A DNA stretch of 64,000 nt from Chara braunii (GCA_003427395.1 BFEA01000018.1:1055952-1119951); one strand, 5' to 3'. Counted from the first letter of the stretch, positions 9,283 to 21,892 are shown. The notes: generated from the sequence alone by a model not told the origin. Translations and numbers: made by a program.

Positions 9283-10235
9283 GTGAGGCGAGGGGGAAAG
9301 AAAGAGAAGATCAAAACAAATGTGTGGCTTGTCCAGAGGAGGGAGGGGGGGGGGGTACTGCCTCCACCGTCGCCGACCACCTGCGGTCTCCATTCAGATT
9401 CGCGCCTGTTTGCAGCCTGTCAATGATTTGCGATGTGCCGTGTGCTATATATACATCTATATACTTGTCTCCCACTCTGCCTACTACGGTTTACCAGGCA
9501 GGTCTGTTTGACAGAGTATATAGCAGTTGCATAGTTTTTGTAATCTGCCCCTTACCTGCTTTCCCCTTCCCCTCTCCACACCCGATGTGTCCAAGCCTTA
9601 AACGTCCCCTACTGTCTGCCCCCGAACACAACGCACCCTGATCATGAATGTATGCAAGCTATCTTTCCGGTCCGATACGTTCATGACGAGGGGGCATTGT
9701 TTTCGGTGGAAGACAGGAAGGTAGCAAGCCCTCGCTGATAGGGTTTGTAATTACGGTATTGATTGACGTCCAGATCATCGGTATCATCGGTACGGCTATG
9801 CACGTCACATTTAGGGTTTCTAGCAGCAATGCTATTATAGTTTTTACCCTGTTGCCAGTCTGATCATCAGTTCACCCATCCACCCAGCCATCAATTTGCA
9901 GCAGTGATGGGGTGATTTTGCGGTAGTGGGTCACGTGAAGAAAAGATCACGCGTAGGTATTTGATTACAGAAAGTGAATATGCGACCGAGAGGGGGCTCA
10001 TTGATTGCGATCGTCATCGGTCTGGACTGGCGCCATGTGCCCTGTGTGCTAACACCTGATCTGGTAACTAGGGTTAATGACTGTGGTCAGGTACTCAGAC
10101 TTCTGATTTGGATTGCGTTTCTTGTATCTTCGTCTAGCAGAGAGGGGAGATTAGATTTTGCCCACGTGGATGGCAGCGATACTTGCGACGTCGTCCATGA
10201 GTTGGAAGATGTCGACGGCCAGGATTGACAGATGA
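9283..10235. other. No gene recognised
   Basis: Mixed composition with a short C-rich piece near 9550-9640. A single CACGTG lies at 10163. No ORF of known family and no RNA gene. Confidence 0.5.
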
Positions 10236-10236
10236 G

Positions 10237-10275
<39 letters not shown>

Positions 10276-10430
10276 CTCTCTCTGAACGGACTACGGACAG
10301 ATGTGAAAAACTTTTAGCACAGCGAGATGAGGGAGGGGGAGGGGATCTCTCTCTCTCTCTCTCTCTCGGAACGGACTACGGACAGAAGTGAAAAAGTTTT
10401 AGCACAGCGAGATGAGGGAGGGGGAGGGGA
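10236..10430 (+). repeat. (CT)n with a duplicated flank
   Basis: (CT)n at 10236-10270 is followed by GAACGGACTACGGACAGA through GAGATGAGGGAGGGGGAGGG (10284-10344). Another (CT)n (10347-10367) and a second copy (10369-10430) follow, with only a few differences. Confidence 0.9.
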
Positions 10431-10962
10431 ACGAGAGACGTTAGATGGTTGCTGGCGGCCATGACTGAGGATGAGGATGAGGAAGAGGGCAATCATTGGA
10501 GGGGATAATGACAGATTGGTGCTGATGGGGAACGCTTGGTGCTGATGATGCTGCGGAGGGGCGCCAGCTATTAACTATCGGTTGTAAGTCGCTCATACCA
10601 CAGGTCGACGTCCTTGCTTCTATCTTGTTCTGTTCTGTGTCTTTCTGGTGGATGATGATCGAGTGTCATATAGAGTCGATCGACCGGTCGCTCGCTCGAT
10701 CGAGAGGTTGTCTGAGGAGAGGGAGGGAGATGGAGGGGTGTTTGACAGTGTGATTGGTAGAAGATAGTACTATATGCCATGAGTCACTCATGGCCATTGA
10801 TCTTCCGTCACCTGGCAACTTGATTGATCACACAAAGGCTATTGCTTGGTGACAGTATAATGCTGTTTGTGGGACGGAGGTGCCCCACCTTCCGTGAAAT
10901 CTGTCACTAGGACCTGTCTGCTATATATTCCTGTGTCGGTTAGTTCTGGAGGGCTAGATATA

Positions 10963-10965
<3 letters not shown>
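10431..10965. other. No gene recognised
   Basis: No known ORF. A short GATCGATCGACCGGTCGCTCG-like self-complementary patch lies near 10675-10700. Confidence 0.45.

Positions 10966-11044
<79 letters not shown>
10966..11044 (+). repeat. (CT)n microsatellite
   Basis: A near-perfect CT run of about 79 bp. Confidence 0.97.
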
Positions 11045-11047
<3 letters not shown>

Positions 11048-11585
11048 TGGACCGTCCATTCTGTTGGGCATAGAAAGTTTCACAGAGTTACTTCTGCGGC
11101 GGTCTTCCTGAGACGAAGGCTGGAGGCCGGGCTCTCTGAATCTGCCGTGTAGATCTGCCAGCATCTAGTGAATCTAGTAATCAGCCACGTGGATCCCGAT
11201 GGTGGGGTGATCTCTGTGAGCATGCCATCCACTTTTGTCTCAAGGCAGCGTTTCGTTGTGTGTCATGTGCATCTCTCCAGTGACGTGTCCAATGCCACAT
11301 GGATCTGCCAGCGTGGAAGTAATGGTGTCTGTCGATGTCCACCTCTTTGTCGTTAGGTTCTCAAGCAGGAGCATGCTTTAATCAGATGCTACGTGGAAGT
11401 TTGCAGGGGTTGAGTACATCGGCAACATTATTACGCATACGACGTGCTATTACGCCAACAAGAGGTGTTAGAGTGAATGATGGATATTGAGAGCAACGAG
11501 AGGGAGCTGGCGGGTTCTATGGGCCTCTGCTTGTGAGAACGATGCTTCCTTTCCCATCAGGGCACGTATGCCACGTGAATAGATC
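11045..11585. other. No gene recognised
   Basis: Loose repetition of CCACGTGGATC and CCACATGGATC words at about 11185 and 11295. No ORF of known family. Confidence 0.45.
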
Positions 11586-12190
11586 TATCCTACTTCACCT
11601 CCCTTGTCTTCTTCCCTCCAAATTTCCCTATTGCTCCTATCCTCCCTTCTCAGTTGTTGGACTTCCTCTTCTCCTTCTATCTCCTGTTTTCTCTTCCGAT
11701 CTCCTCTCGTCCTCCTCCTCCTGCTCCTGATCCTCTTCCTCGTCTTCCTCCTGCTTCTGCCCTTCCCCCTCCTGTTTCTGCTCCCTCTTCCTTCTCCTGC
11801 TTCTGCTCCTCGTCCTCCTCTTCCACTTCTTACTACTCTGGGATCCCTCCTCCGACGGTCTCTTTTCCTCCTCTTCCTCATCCTCTTCCTCCGACGATCT
11901 CTTTCCTCCTCTTCCTCATCCTCTTCCTCCCCTTCATCTCCCTCCTCGTCTTACCATATCTGGCATCTCTCCTGCTCCTCCTCCTACCCTCCTGCTCCTG
12001 TCTTTTTCTGTCCCCACTACCGATCGTGCTCTTCCATTTCCTTTCCCCACGACGGCTCCCTTCTTCGAATCCGCCTCCTTTTGCATTTTCGCAGTCCTTT
12101 GGACGCTCCCTCCATCCTCTTCTTTCCTTTTCCCTGTCCAACCCCACCCTCCTCCTCTCTCTGCTCCTCTCGTACTCCGTGGAGCACTTT
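11586..12190 (+). repeat. 600-bp polypyrimidine tract
   Basis: The plus strand is almost all C and T, with irregular CCTCCTCTTCCTCC-like phrases and one near-exact internal repeat (CCGACG.TCTCTTTCCTCC at about 11855 and 11890). The hydrophobic or Arg-rich open frames on both strands are compositional. Confidence 0.85.
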
Positions 12191-13289
12191 CAATCCCTGC
12201 TTCTGCTCCACATATTATGGTTGTCACGTCAAGCTCCAATGTTTGTTGTTGCCACGCCAACAGGGCCCCAGCCCCCTCTCCTGAACCCCCCTCGCGGCGC
12301 CTGAATTCTCATCCGCAGTACAATTTTTAGCAGTCCACATCACATCCATGCGTTGCTTGCCCACATCAGCCTCTTCCAGGTCATCGTCGGTGTCATAAAC
12401 TTTGAGACCTGGTTCGGATAAAACCCCCAGTAACAGGTCGCCTTGATCTTTTCCGATCAGCGCGTAGTTTTCCTCCCCTTCCTCCCTTTAAGACTTCTTG
12501 CTGTGAGGCATGAAGGCCTGCAGGTGTAAGACAGGGTCGTAAGACAAGGTCAACGCTGGTGGTCAAAGGGAGCATAATGTGCTTGGGGCTCAAGTTTCAT
12601 CGCCATGGTATTCCATTGTGGGCCACCTACTCCTTTTAAGAATTTCTTACTGTGAGGCACAAAGCGCCCTAGGCACAAAGCGCCCTAGGCACAAAAGATT
12701 GTGCGCCTCGCCGCCTCCTACTCCCAGTCTTTGCTTCCCCTCCCTCCTTCGAAGACTTTATTGCTGTGAGACCCAAAGGCCCGCAGGCATGAAGGTCATC
12801 AGCGGTAGGAGAGTGTGAATGCTGCTGGTGTACGGGAACATATTGCTTGCGGTGGCTTGAGTTTCATCTTCACGGTATGCCCTTTTGCATTGCCTAGTCC
12901 CATCCCAACATTTGCTCATGTTCAGAGCACACACACATAATAGGATTGGTTGTCGAAGATCTGTCGCATTTGAAAATCTGTTCTTCTCGCTCCTGATGCG
13001 AGGTGCTACTCACCGAAGAGAAGGGGAGAACTGCCTCTCATTCGTGTTATCTGTCAAGGTGGGCGCTTCATTCTCATAAGCAGCGGTGCATTTTGGCTGT
13101 CCTTTTGTCTTATACGTCTGTGTCACCATTTTTCATGTCATAATGGTGATGTTTCAGATACTTGCTGTTGCAGGGTAATGATGGTGTCGAAATATATTTA
13201 CCAGACTCACCATATGGATTGTGTGTAATTAATGCTCTTTCTTAGAGCAAAAAGAGCAAAATGAGGGAGCACACTTCACACACACACAA
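12191..13289. other. No gene recognised
   Basis: Contains an 18-bp tandem repeat, GGCACAAAGCGCCCTAGG, at about 12656-12692. A CTGTGAGGCAC/ATGAAGG phrase recurs near 12500, 12650 and 12765, suggesting an old duplication of about 130 bp. No known coding sequence. Confidence 0.5.
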
Positions 13290-13480
13290 ATACTGCAAGC
13301 ATTTTAAAGGCACCACGTGCAGTCGTGTATAGTGAACATGACCACGCATCAACGCACACACTTACTGCAAGCATTTTAAAAGCTCACCACACATGCGCTG
13401 ACACCGTGAATACCACAAGCATTTTAAAGGCTCACCACACATGCGCTGACACCGTGAATACCACAAGCATTTTAAAGGCT
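13290..13480 (+). repeat. 50-bp minisatellite
   Basis: Units contain CAAGCATTTTAAAGGCTCAC and CACATGCGCTGACACCGTGA. There are four CAAGCATTTTAAA cores, the last two full units nearly identical. Confidence 0.9.
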
Positions 13481-13847
13481 CCACATCGTAAGACCGGTCT
13501 GATTATGCATATCTATGCATCTGGACGTTGATGTTTGGTCCAGTGCAGTGGTGATTGTTAACCCCTCCTCCCCCCATTACCAATTCACCACCCCCACCCC
13601 CACCCCCACCCCCGGAAAAGAAATGGCAAAAGAAGACTGAGAAAGTTGCTTTGTTCAGCCTTCATGTATTGGTGTGCGCACTATGCAATAGGGGTGGGGC
13701 CTATTGCACTTCACATTGCACCTCTTGCATGTTATGTTATTATTTTTTTGCCGCTTCCGCGATTCTAAGGTGGGGGCCCAACCCTGTACAACTTATCACA
13801 TTATTATCCCATAAATCTGGGGAGCATGGCTGGTTGCGCGTACTCGC
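13481..13847. other. No gene recognised
   Basis: Includes a C-rich stretch (13561-13614) with CACCCC repeats and a T-run near 13740. No known ORF. Confidence 0.5.
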
Positions 13848-13955
13848 GTACACGTATTCCTGTACATGACACACGCGCGTACATGTAATCCCGTACGTAC
13901 GTGTACACGTATTCCTGTACATGACACATACGCGCGTACATGTAATCCCATACGT
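13848..13955 (+). repeat. 55-bp tandem duplication rich in ACGT
   Basis: Two copies (13848-13900 and 13903-13955) contain ACACGTATTCCTGTACATGA followed by CGCGCGTACATGTAATCCC. Alternating purine-pyrimidine stretches such as CGCGCGTACATG are prone to Z-DNA. Confidence 0.9.
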
Positions 13956-14796
13956 GGGAATACGTTAAAAAAAAAAAAAATCGAAAAAATCTGAAAAAAA
14001 GTATGTTATGCAAAATGATATTTCAAACAACTTTTGCCTGAGACTCGTCTCAAAATTCTGTACCAAAGTCGAGTTAAAACTTAAAAGTCAAAAACACAAA
14101 GAACAAAGAAATTGAAATGAAGATAGAAAAAAAAGGAAAAAACAGAAGAAAATGAAAACAAAATTCTGTAACAACTATATGTGATGCAGAATCAGGATAC
14201 AAACGACTTTTGCCAGGGAGTCATCCCCGAATTCCCAACCAAACTCGAGGAAAAAAATCAAAAATTTAAACAAAAGTAATATTATCATAATAATTGAAAA
14301 ACTTTTTGAAAGTATTTTTTAATTTTTCATCCTTTAAACCACTAGTGCCTTTGTGGGTTCGAAAATAATCGGCCTCCGACCTTTCAGGAGGCTGAAACGA
14401 AACGACGGCTGCCGATCAGATTTATCAACGGCGGGCTTGGCCTCCTGAAACTTCTGTGATTTTTTGCACTCCGAAAAATGCCTTGAAAACTCTGAAAATT
14501 GAAGAGTCTGTAGATTTGGTTGTGACTTTTCGATGAAAAATATTAAAAAAATATTTTCAGTGAAATAAATGGCGCGCCCATTTGTCTCATTCTTGGTTTT
14601 TGCCACTCTACTGCTTGTGGGCCAACGGGAAATGTACCCCAATTTCAGCGATTTTTCGCGCTCAGAAGAAATCGTAAAAAAATCTGAAAATCGGAGGGTC
14701 AATAGATCTGGTCGTGATCTTTCCAGGAAAAATATTCTAAAAATTTTTAAAAATCGTTTTAATCACGAAATAAGTGGTGGCGGTTAGTTGGCGGAT
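13956..14796. other. AT-rich, diverged internal repeats
   Basis: The segments 14450-14580 and 14650-14780 resemble each other: each has a GATTTTT.GC.CTC start, TCTGAAAAT, a GTC.GTAGAT-like phrase, GAAAAATATT and an AAATAAGTGG- or AAATAAATGG-like end. The spacing is about 195 bp. No coding function seen. Confidence 0.5.
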
Positions 14797-14962
14797 TTTT
14801 CATTTTTGGGCCTCTGCCGGTTCTCCACACTATGCTACCGGTAGCCCTCATGAACATGTGCTACCGGTCCCCAGACTTTCATTTTTGGGTCTCTGCGGGG
14901 TCTCCACACTATGCTACCGGTAGCCCTCATGAACATGTGCTAACGGTCCCCCGACTTTCACA
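14797..14962 (+). repeat. 80-bp tandem duplication
   Basis: Two copies contain CTCCACACTATGCTACCGGT followed by AGCCCTCATGAACATGTGCTA. The second begins about 81 bp after the first. Confidence 0.92.
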
Positions 14963-16996
14963 ACGTCGGGTAGAGTGGTGGTTTAACCACCATATTGTTT
15001 TCCAGCATACTGCATTAACATGGACATGTATGACATGCAGCATTCTTCCACCAGAGGTCAGCGGCACACATCATCCATTGCGCGTCAGCATTTCTCAAGC
15101 AGTGGCAGTGGAAGGTCGAGATCTCTCAGGCGAGGTCCCACAAGCAAAGATGATTGGGTTTGATGCCGGAATCTGTACGTGTTTGTGGCGGCATTCAGAA
15201 AATCACAACTGATCTCAATCTGTATCTCATCACGAAACACATTCAGATTCAGACATTTGATCTAATGCTCTATGTTAGTGTGACTGGGCCCTGGAATGGC
15301 CAGATGGACAGATTCTGGGGCATTTGAGAAATTCATGTAATTTATAGCTTGTTTACGTAATGAGCATAGATTACGGGCGCGGTTTTTCGGTTAGTATTTG
15401 GTACAGTATTTGATTGAAATTTGAAAGACAGTTTCTGTGTGAGGTTGCTCGCCTGTTTTAAACACCAGCACACCCCACACATTGTAATTCAGAGGAGCAG
15501 TATTTGGTCCAGTGGTACAATTGCATAAAAATCTGGAAGGCGTAAAAAAAGCCGCGTAATGGTAGCAACGTTTCGGCGTACTACGTACAGTTTCTGCACA
15601 AATGATGGAAAAAAAAGAGCTAAGTGCGCCAATTTACAGCAAGAACTTTTTTCAGGATTTGGAACTTTTTTTTTTTTTTTTCTTGGAAAGATCAGCAATA
15701 ATCTATGTGCCCGTTTTCTTCAGCTTGTTCAAAGCCACCCCTACGTTTCCCAGCCATTTTTTCAAAGATACTGCTTGCATGCTCCCCGCAATATTTTGGG
15801 GTCGGCAGCCCAATCAAAATGGATGGCAGCACCTGCCAAACCGAGGCCTGTGCCTGTCTGTTTATTTTTCGGTGCACAGGTTGGGGCCATTTCTTCCCCC
15901 CTGAATCTTGGACCCTACTTGTGGCAGTGGGGAAATTAGAAATAACTACGAATAAGAAAATAGTTTTGCATCCCTCGGGAGATTGGCACATAGTCTACAT
16001 ACCTTCTCTTTTCCAAAATTTTGAAGAATTGCCAAAGTTTGCTTTTCTTGAAACCGCTGCCGACCTCTGCATTGTATGGGCCTACCAGTCAACAAGGCCC
16101 TGTGATTTCAACTGGAGAATATTTCTTTTGTCGGGTTCCAGATGCTTGGTGCCAAAGGGGCTATATGGCCAATTTCAGAGTGGTGGGAACTGGTGGTTCC
16201 CGAACCTAAAGTGATGAACCGGGAAATGCGTTTCGCCGAGCACCCTGAAAGTGACTGGTACTGACCTGTGTACAAATGAAACTACTGGACCCTCTGTCAC
16301 CTGCTGGAAAGGAAAGCAGGCCTTTCTTTGTGTTTTTTTTTTTTTTTTTTTTTTTTCAACAGAAACAAAGGCCCCATCTATTCTGGGGGGCAGCAGTCCG
16401 GTTGCCTATCACCGGCAAGCATAGATCGATCAGTGTATAGATGGAATGTGCCTCTCAAAGGAACGAGGTCGGCAGTAATGTGGGTTAACACAGTGTTGCC
16501 AGATTTTGGGCTCGGGTTGGGATGTGTGTTAAGTAACTGTACATACTAGAATGGGATGGGTGATGTGAATGGCCTTTGGAAACGATGCTTGGGACAGGGA
16601 CAATCAGGACCCTCTTTGTTGGCGGCGTCCATGCCCAGGTGGTTGATGGACTCGCCCCCCCATGCACCTCCCCTCCTAGCTGCTGGCTCTGATATGCGAC
16701 TGGGTACCGAGGTGTTTCTCGGCTAGCAGAGCGGGTATCCTAGGAGGAGAGGTGGGAGGTGGGCGGCGGACCTTATCAACCCCCCCCCAGTAGGCGGCTC
16801 AAGCCCCAGGGATACGGCTCCTCCTCTTCGTTTCTCCCCTCAATTTCTTTGTATTTTCACTTCCTTGCCACTTCCTGACTTTTACAAAAATGCAGTTTCC
16901 CACCTCTACAGTACTCCCACGTTACTCCTACTCCTTGTACTACTACGACGACGACGAAACCTAACACTACTACTACAAACATGACACTGCAGCGAC
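14963..16996. other. No gene recognised
   Basis: Contains T-runs at 15666-15681 and 16331-16356. A 169-codon frame at 15705-16214 is Cys/Phe-rich, lacks family motifs and begins in an unremarkable context, so I do not call it. A GGTGGTTTAACCACC palindrome lies near 14980-14995. Confidence 0.45.
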
Positions 16997-17096
16997 CTTC
17001 TTCACTGAAATAAAACGCGCGGTCACTATGGCTGTATCTGGGCTGAAACTTAGCTCAGATACAACTATAATGACCAGGCATTTTATTCGGGTGATA
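16997..17096. mobile_element. Foldback element, family F, copy 2
   Basis: The left arm (about 16997-17040) ends CACTATGGCTGTATCTG. The right arm (17056-17096) starts CAGATACAACTATAATGACC and ends ATTTTATTCGGGTG. Arms are about 75% complementary around a 15-bp loop (GGCTGAAACTTAGCT). Layout and sequence match the copy at 5189-5285. No ORF. Confidence 0.65.
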
Positions 17097-17209
17097 ACTT
17101 CTTTTTTTTTCCTACATGTCATAAGTGTTTGTCTTTGTGTGTTATCATCTTCACTATCGAGTCGTATAGACGAAGTCCACAAACAAAGCATATGATTGTG
17201 CCAGACTGT

Positions 17210-17210
<1 letters not shown>

Positions 17211-17273
<63 letters not shown>

Positions 17274-17346
17274 AAGAAGAGAGAGAGAGGNNNNNNNNNN
17301 NNNNNNNNNNNNNNNNNNNNNNNNNNNNNNNNNNNNNNNNNNNNNN

Positions 17347-17423
<77 letters not shown>
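17211..17423. repeat. (GA)n - gap - (CT)n
   Basis: (GA)n at 17211-17290 and (CT)n at 17347-17423 flank an N gap (17291-17346). The arms are inverted repeats of each other. The gap probably reflects an unresolvable hairpin or a collapsed simple repeat. Confidence 0.9.
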
Positions 17424-17427
<4 letters not shown>

Positions 17428-17429
17428 GC

Positions 17430-20400
17430 ACTAGAGAGAGCCAAGGTGTCCATGCTGGTGTCGTGCGTCAACTTGTGCTAGCGTGTGTATGTGTGTTTGT
17501 GTGTGTGCACATGCATGTGTGTGTGTGAAATGGCTCCAACTCTTTTTCTCTTCGCATTCTTTTTTTTTTTTTTTTTTGCTCAGCGTTTTCGTATGCACTA
17601 CTTGCCCAACATAAAATAGAGTCGATAACGATAAAGAGAAAAAAATAAGGATAAAATATAAAACAAATTCATTTAAAATCAATGTTGTCGAGACTTAAAA
17701 CTGCTATGAAAATTGTTTAATCTGAATAAAATCAACCTTGTTCAATTTAAGTCAATGAAGAGTTTAATTCATACAGTATTGAATTGATGATTTAATATGT
17801 CAGGTTTCTTCATTTTATTCCTTATTTGTACAGGAAACATTCCAAGTCATTTACTTATATTTTTTACAAGTATGAATTTGAACGAATCGTGCATCATCGA
17901 ATTATTAAGTTGTGGTGAGTAATTAAATAGGGTTATCGAGTCATCTTCAAATAAAAAAGAAACTAAGAAAAACCTAAATGATAGCCCGTATATAAAAAGA
18001 TAGACATAAAATGCATAAGGTTTTTCAAACTTTTTTTTTTATTAATTTATTTGTCACAATTTTAATCTTAAAAGTAATATAGGGGAACATGTAGGTGGAG
18101 TTAGGGAGATAACAAATTCTATGTTATATAAAATATAGTGTAAAGGTAGACTATGAAATGAACAATATTGCCCCATTGCATAAGAAAACCTCTTGTTTTT
18201 TTGCCTTTACTGCCATTTATTCTTCAAATTAACAACGAGTATCAGAGAGTCGTTAGAATACTTTATTATACAATAACTTATTCCTTGGCTATACTTCTTT
18301 CAAATTCGATGTAAGAATATAAATCCATAATTTATAATCCTCGATTACCATATTTGAACCTCACTATTGCAGAAAGGGCTAAAAAAACATGGAATGGGGG
18401 GTATGCCAATGATTATAGGAAAAAGTGAGTGTAGAGCTTCAAATCGTAATTGGAATCTCTCGTGCGGTTTCAATTATGATTAAAGCGAAGGGGAAAGGTG
18501 AAGTGACAAATAAAAAAAGTATTTTGGATACCATCCTGTGCTCAACGACGTTTTTTCCCCGGCTGAAATGGTGCAAGGGTGTAGGACGGATCTCGGCTAC
18601 GGACGAGCGTTTGACAACGAGTTACAAAAATCTCATAATGAAAGTAGAGGGGCGCAAACAAGCAATTGTTTTCACAATTTCTCATTCTTTATGTGGCCTA
18701 TAGTCGAACGCTCTTGTTCTGCGTGTCGATTGTCAGAGCACAAAGTATGAGGCTAAAAATGAGCAATAGTCGACTAGAATTACCATTAGCTCATTAAAAG
18801 GCAGTAAGACGAAATAACGAGGGAAGATGTTGTCAACAATCACAAACCCATAATTGAAGACCGAGTACTACATCCTCGAAGGAAACTGATATGGTTGTCC
18901 AATCCTTGCTACAACATCGCGCACATCTCACTCACATACACGTGGCCTATCCTCGTTATATGGGAACTTCGGACACCAATTGGGATGTCCACACAATGAT
19001 GAAGCAAAGGATCATACGCGCTAGCAAACATTATGGAAGGATGTCTTATCAAGAGAGACAGAGACAATATTCATCATATGCATTTATTGTTCATAAGATA
19101 CACTGATGTATTCCTATTGAAACAGACCTGATGAATACGTACATTACTTGAACTAACATTACTCATTCGTACAAGCGGAAGATTGTAATGAGAGTCTTGT
19201 ACTCAATCGGCTTTATGAATATGAAGACGATAGTGATGAGCGACAACTACATACACTAAGACAAACGAAAAATGTAATAAACTGACCAACTTGCTATATA
19301 CCCGCTCATGCATGCAAAACGGCATATGATCTCAAATATAAATTCCTTCAGCTACCATCCGTAAGCGAATTTAACCAAACTCCGGAACATTCATATAACC
19401 TAATTTCATGATAAAAACAATCACATGAGTTTGCAATCATTCATTCATTTAGAAAAATACGCATTTCATGATTTTGTGTGGAAGTTAAGCAATCAAAAAA
19501 GAATAATCCAAATGAAGTCATTATTCATTTCGCCAATGAATCAAGCGAACCCAAATACTCTTGCACTTTCATAAATACCAATGCCATGCGTGTTTTTCTT
19601 GCAAGCAGAAAAATGTTACAAAAGACACTCACATGCAGTTCATTCATGGAAACGGGAAAAGGATGAACAATTGGCTCACAATCATACAACGACTAAAACC
19701 ATACATCCATTTACATATGCAATATTGTGAGACTCAGAGAAAAACATTATTCGAGACGAGATATGGACAAAAGAAACTGACACTTCGTCATGCAATCTCT
19801 TATTTAAAACAGATAGAAGAAGAAGAAGTCGGGGAGAAATACGTGAATCCTTCCACTCTCATATTCATGATGATGGCACCCTTACCAGCCTACACACGAT
19901 TATTTCTCACTTTGCCTAAGCAACGATGATCCCCGTCGTCGAGCATTGGACACACCTACTAGCAATTGTCACCCCGTTAACCCGACTCTTGCGCTGATTC
20001 GCCCAGATCCTGCATTCCAATACAGCGATCGATGCACTATCATGCAAAAGTCGTAGCAACCCCGTCGGGACTTTCCGACTTGCTGATCACTAGCATTGTC
20101 TAACGAAAACTCTAACCGAGTTGGCAGATAACATGTGTGAGAGAAAGAGAAGGACGTGTTTGTGGGATTTATAGTTGCGAAGGAGGCGAAGGAGGAATGG
20201 TGAGGAGGGACAGAGAAGGGATAGAATAGGGGAAAGAAGGCATGTCGAGAATTCCATGTTGATCCCACGAAGGTGTTAGCAGCCAATTGAATCGCACAGT
20301 GAGGGGTTCAAAGACACTCTACACACTTTATTTCACTTAGGTGTAAAGCATAACCAACATTCAAAGAGTTAAGCAGGAAGAGAAGGTGCAAAAGGAAGGA

Positions 20401-21350
20401 GAAGAAGACAATTACAATTTGTTGCGAAAGGCATAGAGGAGAAGGACGAAGAGCGCAAGGAATGATTATATGTAAGAGCGCGGGCAGAAAAGGCAACAAA
20501 ATAATTACACGAAATGTTAGTGAATGCTAGGTTTAATTCCTACAGTTAATTTAAAAATGAAAGGTCGGAAAATAAAATTTGAGCGAGCTCACTAAGGTGC
20601 ACGAAAAGTATATGTCGATTCCTATCTTCTTCTATTCAGAAATGAGTATTCGCACGAATTACAGGGGACAAAAAAAAAAAACATGAACTCAATGGATTAA
20701 CCGACGCAAAGCAACCCATGGATATCCCACTAAAGACCAAACTTGAAGAATTACGTTGGAATCCAAAAAGACAAAGCCGAAATTGAAAGAGGTATACGAA
20801 CTAGCGTGTAAGCTCGTGCGTCACGACGTTGTTCAACCTGCCTTTACTCGTCATGAGGCTTCTTTGGGCACACATCGACCTTGTGGAAATAGTGTCTGCC
20901 ACAAGTACACTAGGGTGTAAGCCTGTATGAGTTGACCTTCCAAGGTTTCGGAAGGCAAGATTCTCTCTCTTGCGGACTCTGGTCGACGCTGCGATATTCA
21001 CACAAACAATCACCAATTCCGCACTGCTTCCTTCACATTGGGGGGGATTGAACCCATACAACATCTCCAATAGAGGTCTCTACTGTGGCTTTCAGATAAC
21101 AATAAACATCTCGTCTAGTGATCTGATCTAGGGTTTATCTTGTCGGATTGTTCGTTTTTGAGAAAACTACGACAACTGGTCTCCATTTGGCCAAAGTTAT
21201 GTTCCTTGAAGAATTCCCAACGCCTGTCATGGCCAAGTACTTTCGGGTTGATTGTCAAGTTTATTTTATTTTATTTAAAAAAAGGCTAATTCTTTTGAGC
21301 CCAACCAATGCAATTACCTGTAAAATCTGGATAGGACAACCTTTCAGGCC
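17430..21350. other. AT-rich island, unassigned
   Basis: About 3.9 kb is clearly more AT-rich than its surroundings and nearly free of the microsatellites and minisatellites common elsewhere. Modest open frames on the plus strand (18425-18703, 18891-19106, 19561-19929) and the minus strand (20801-21070) show no motif I recognise. The change of composition suggests an inserted segment such as organelle-derived DNA or an unknown element. I found no plastid or mitochondrial gene in it. Confidence 0.4.
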
Positions 21351-21355
21351 TTTTT

Positions 21356-21595
21356 AATTATAGGGAACCCTGTAGCAGCCACATCCGCGCTCAAGCCTTG
21401 GACGAGGGAACATGTGGGCGAGTTGGGCACCCACCAGACAGTCTCTGCTAAATGTCATTGGGAAAACGAACCGCCTATCTCTAGGTGGCAGGCACCAAAC
21501 GTGCCCACGACGGTACATGAGGCCAATGGGAATTGAACACAAGACCTCCTGAATGCCACTTGTGTGCCTTACCAACTGAGTTAGACTGCTGGATT
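21356..21595 (-). mobile_element. tRNA-derived SINE, copy 1
   Basis: Read on the minus strand it starts with an A box (TAACTCAGTTGG, rc at 21572-21583) and has a B box GTTCAATTCCC (rc 21529-21539), then a body and a short A-rich end at about 21356. The head shares GGTAAGGCACACAAGTGGCA and TTCAGGAGGTC with the copies at 22765-22945 and 31757 onward. These are RNA polymerase III promoter elements of a tRNA-type SINE. Confidence 0.8.
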
Positions 21596-21892
21596 TGTTA
21601 AGGTTTTCCCGACCCCAGTCTTCTTTCTTTGAAATGCAAAGTGGAAAAGGAGTCTGGCACCAACGGACCTCTCTCTATATCTCTCTCCTCCCCCCCCCTC
21701 CCCCCTTAAACCACCAGTACCTCTATCAGCTATCAAGTTCGAGGCTCGGACTACCGATAGCCCGATCATTCCCGAGCCTCGAACTTTATTGCCGAGCCTC
21801 GAGCAACCGGTAGTACATAAAGAAAAAAGAAAAAAGAAAAAAAAAACAAAAAAAAACATACAACATTATGCAAAAAAAAAAAAAGAAATTTG
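21596..21892. other. No gene recognised
   Basis: A GAGGCTCGGACTACCGATAG-like patch and CCGAGCCTCGA words recur near 21740-21805. A-runs lie at 21819-21885. Confidence 0.5.

Noticed and set aside
8865-9641. 258-codon frame with a GFEPATSGS phrase
   Set aside because: The phrase comes from the reversed tRNA T-arm-like fragment and the rest from the 41-bp minisatellite.
11604-12304. Frames of more than 200 codons on both strands
   Set aside because: They are products of the polypyrimidine tract (Ser/Leu/Pro or Arg/Lys/Glu only).
15705-16214. 169-codon frame
   Set aside because: No recognisable motif, overlaps another frame of similar quality, and spans T-runs and irregular sequence.
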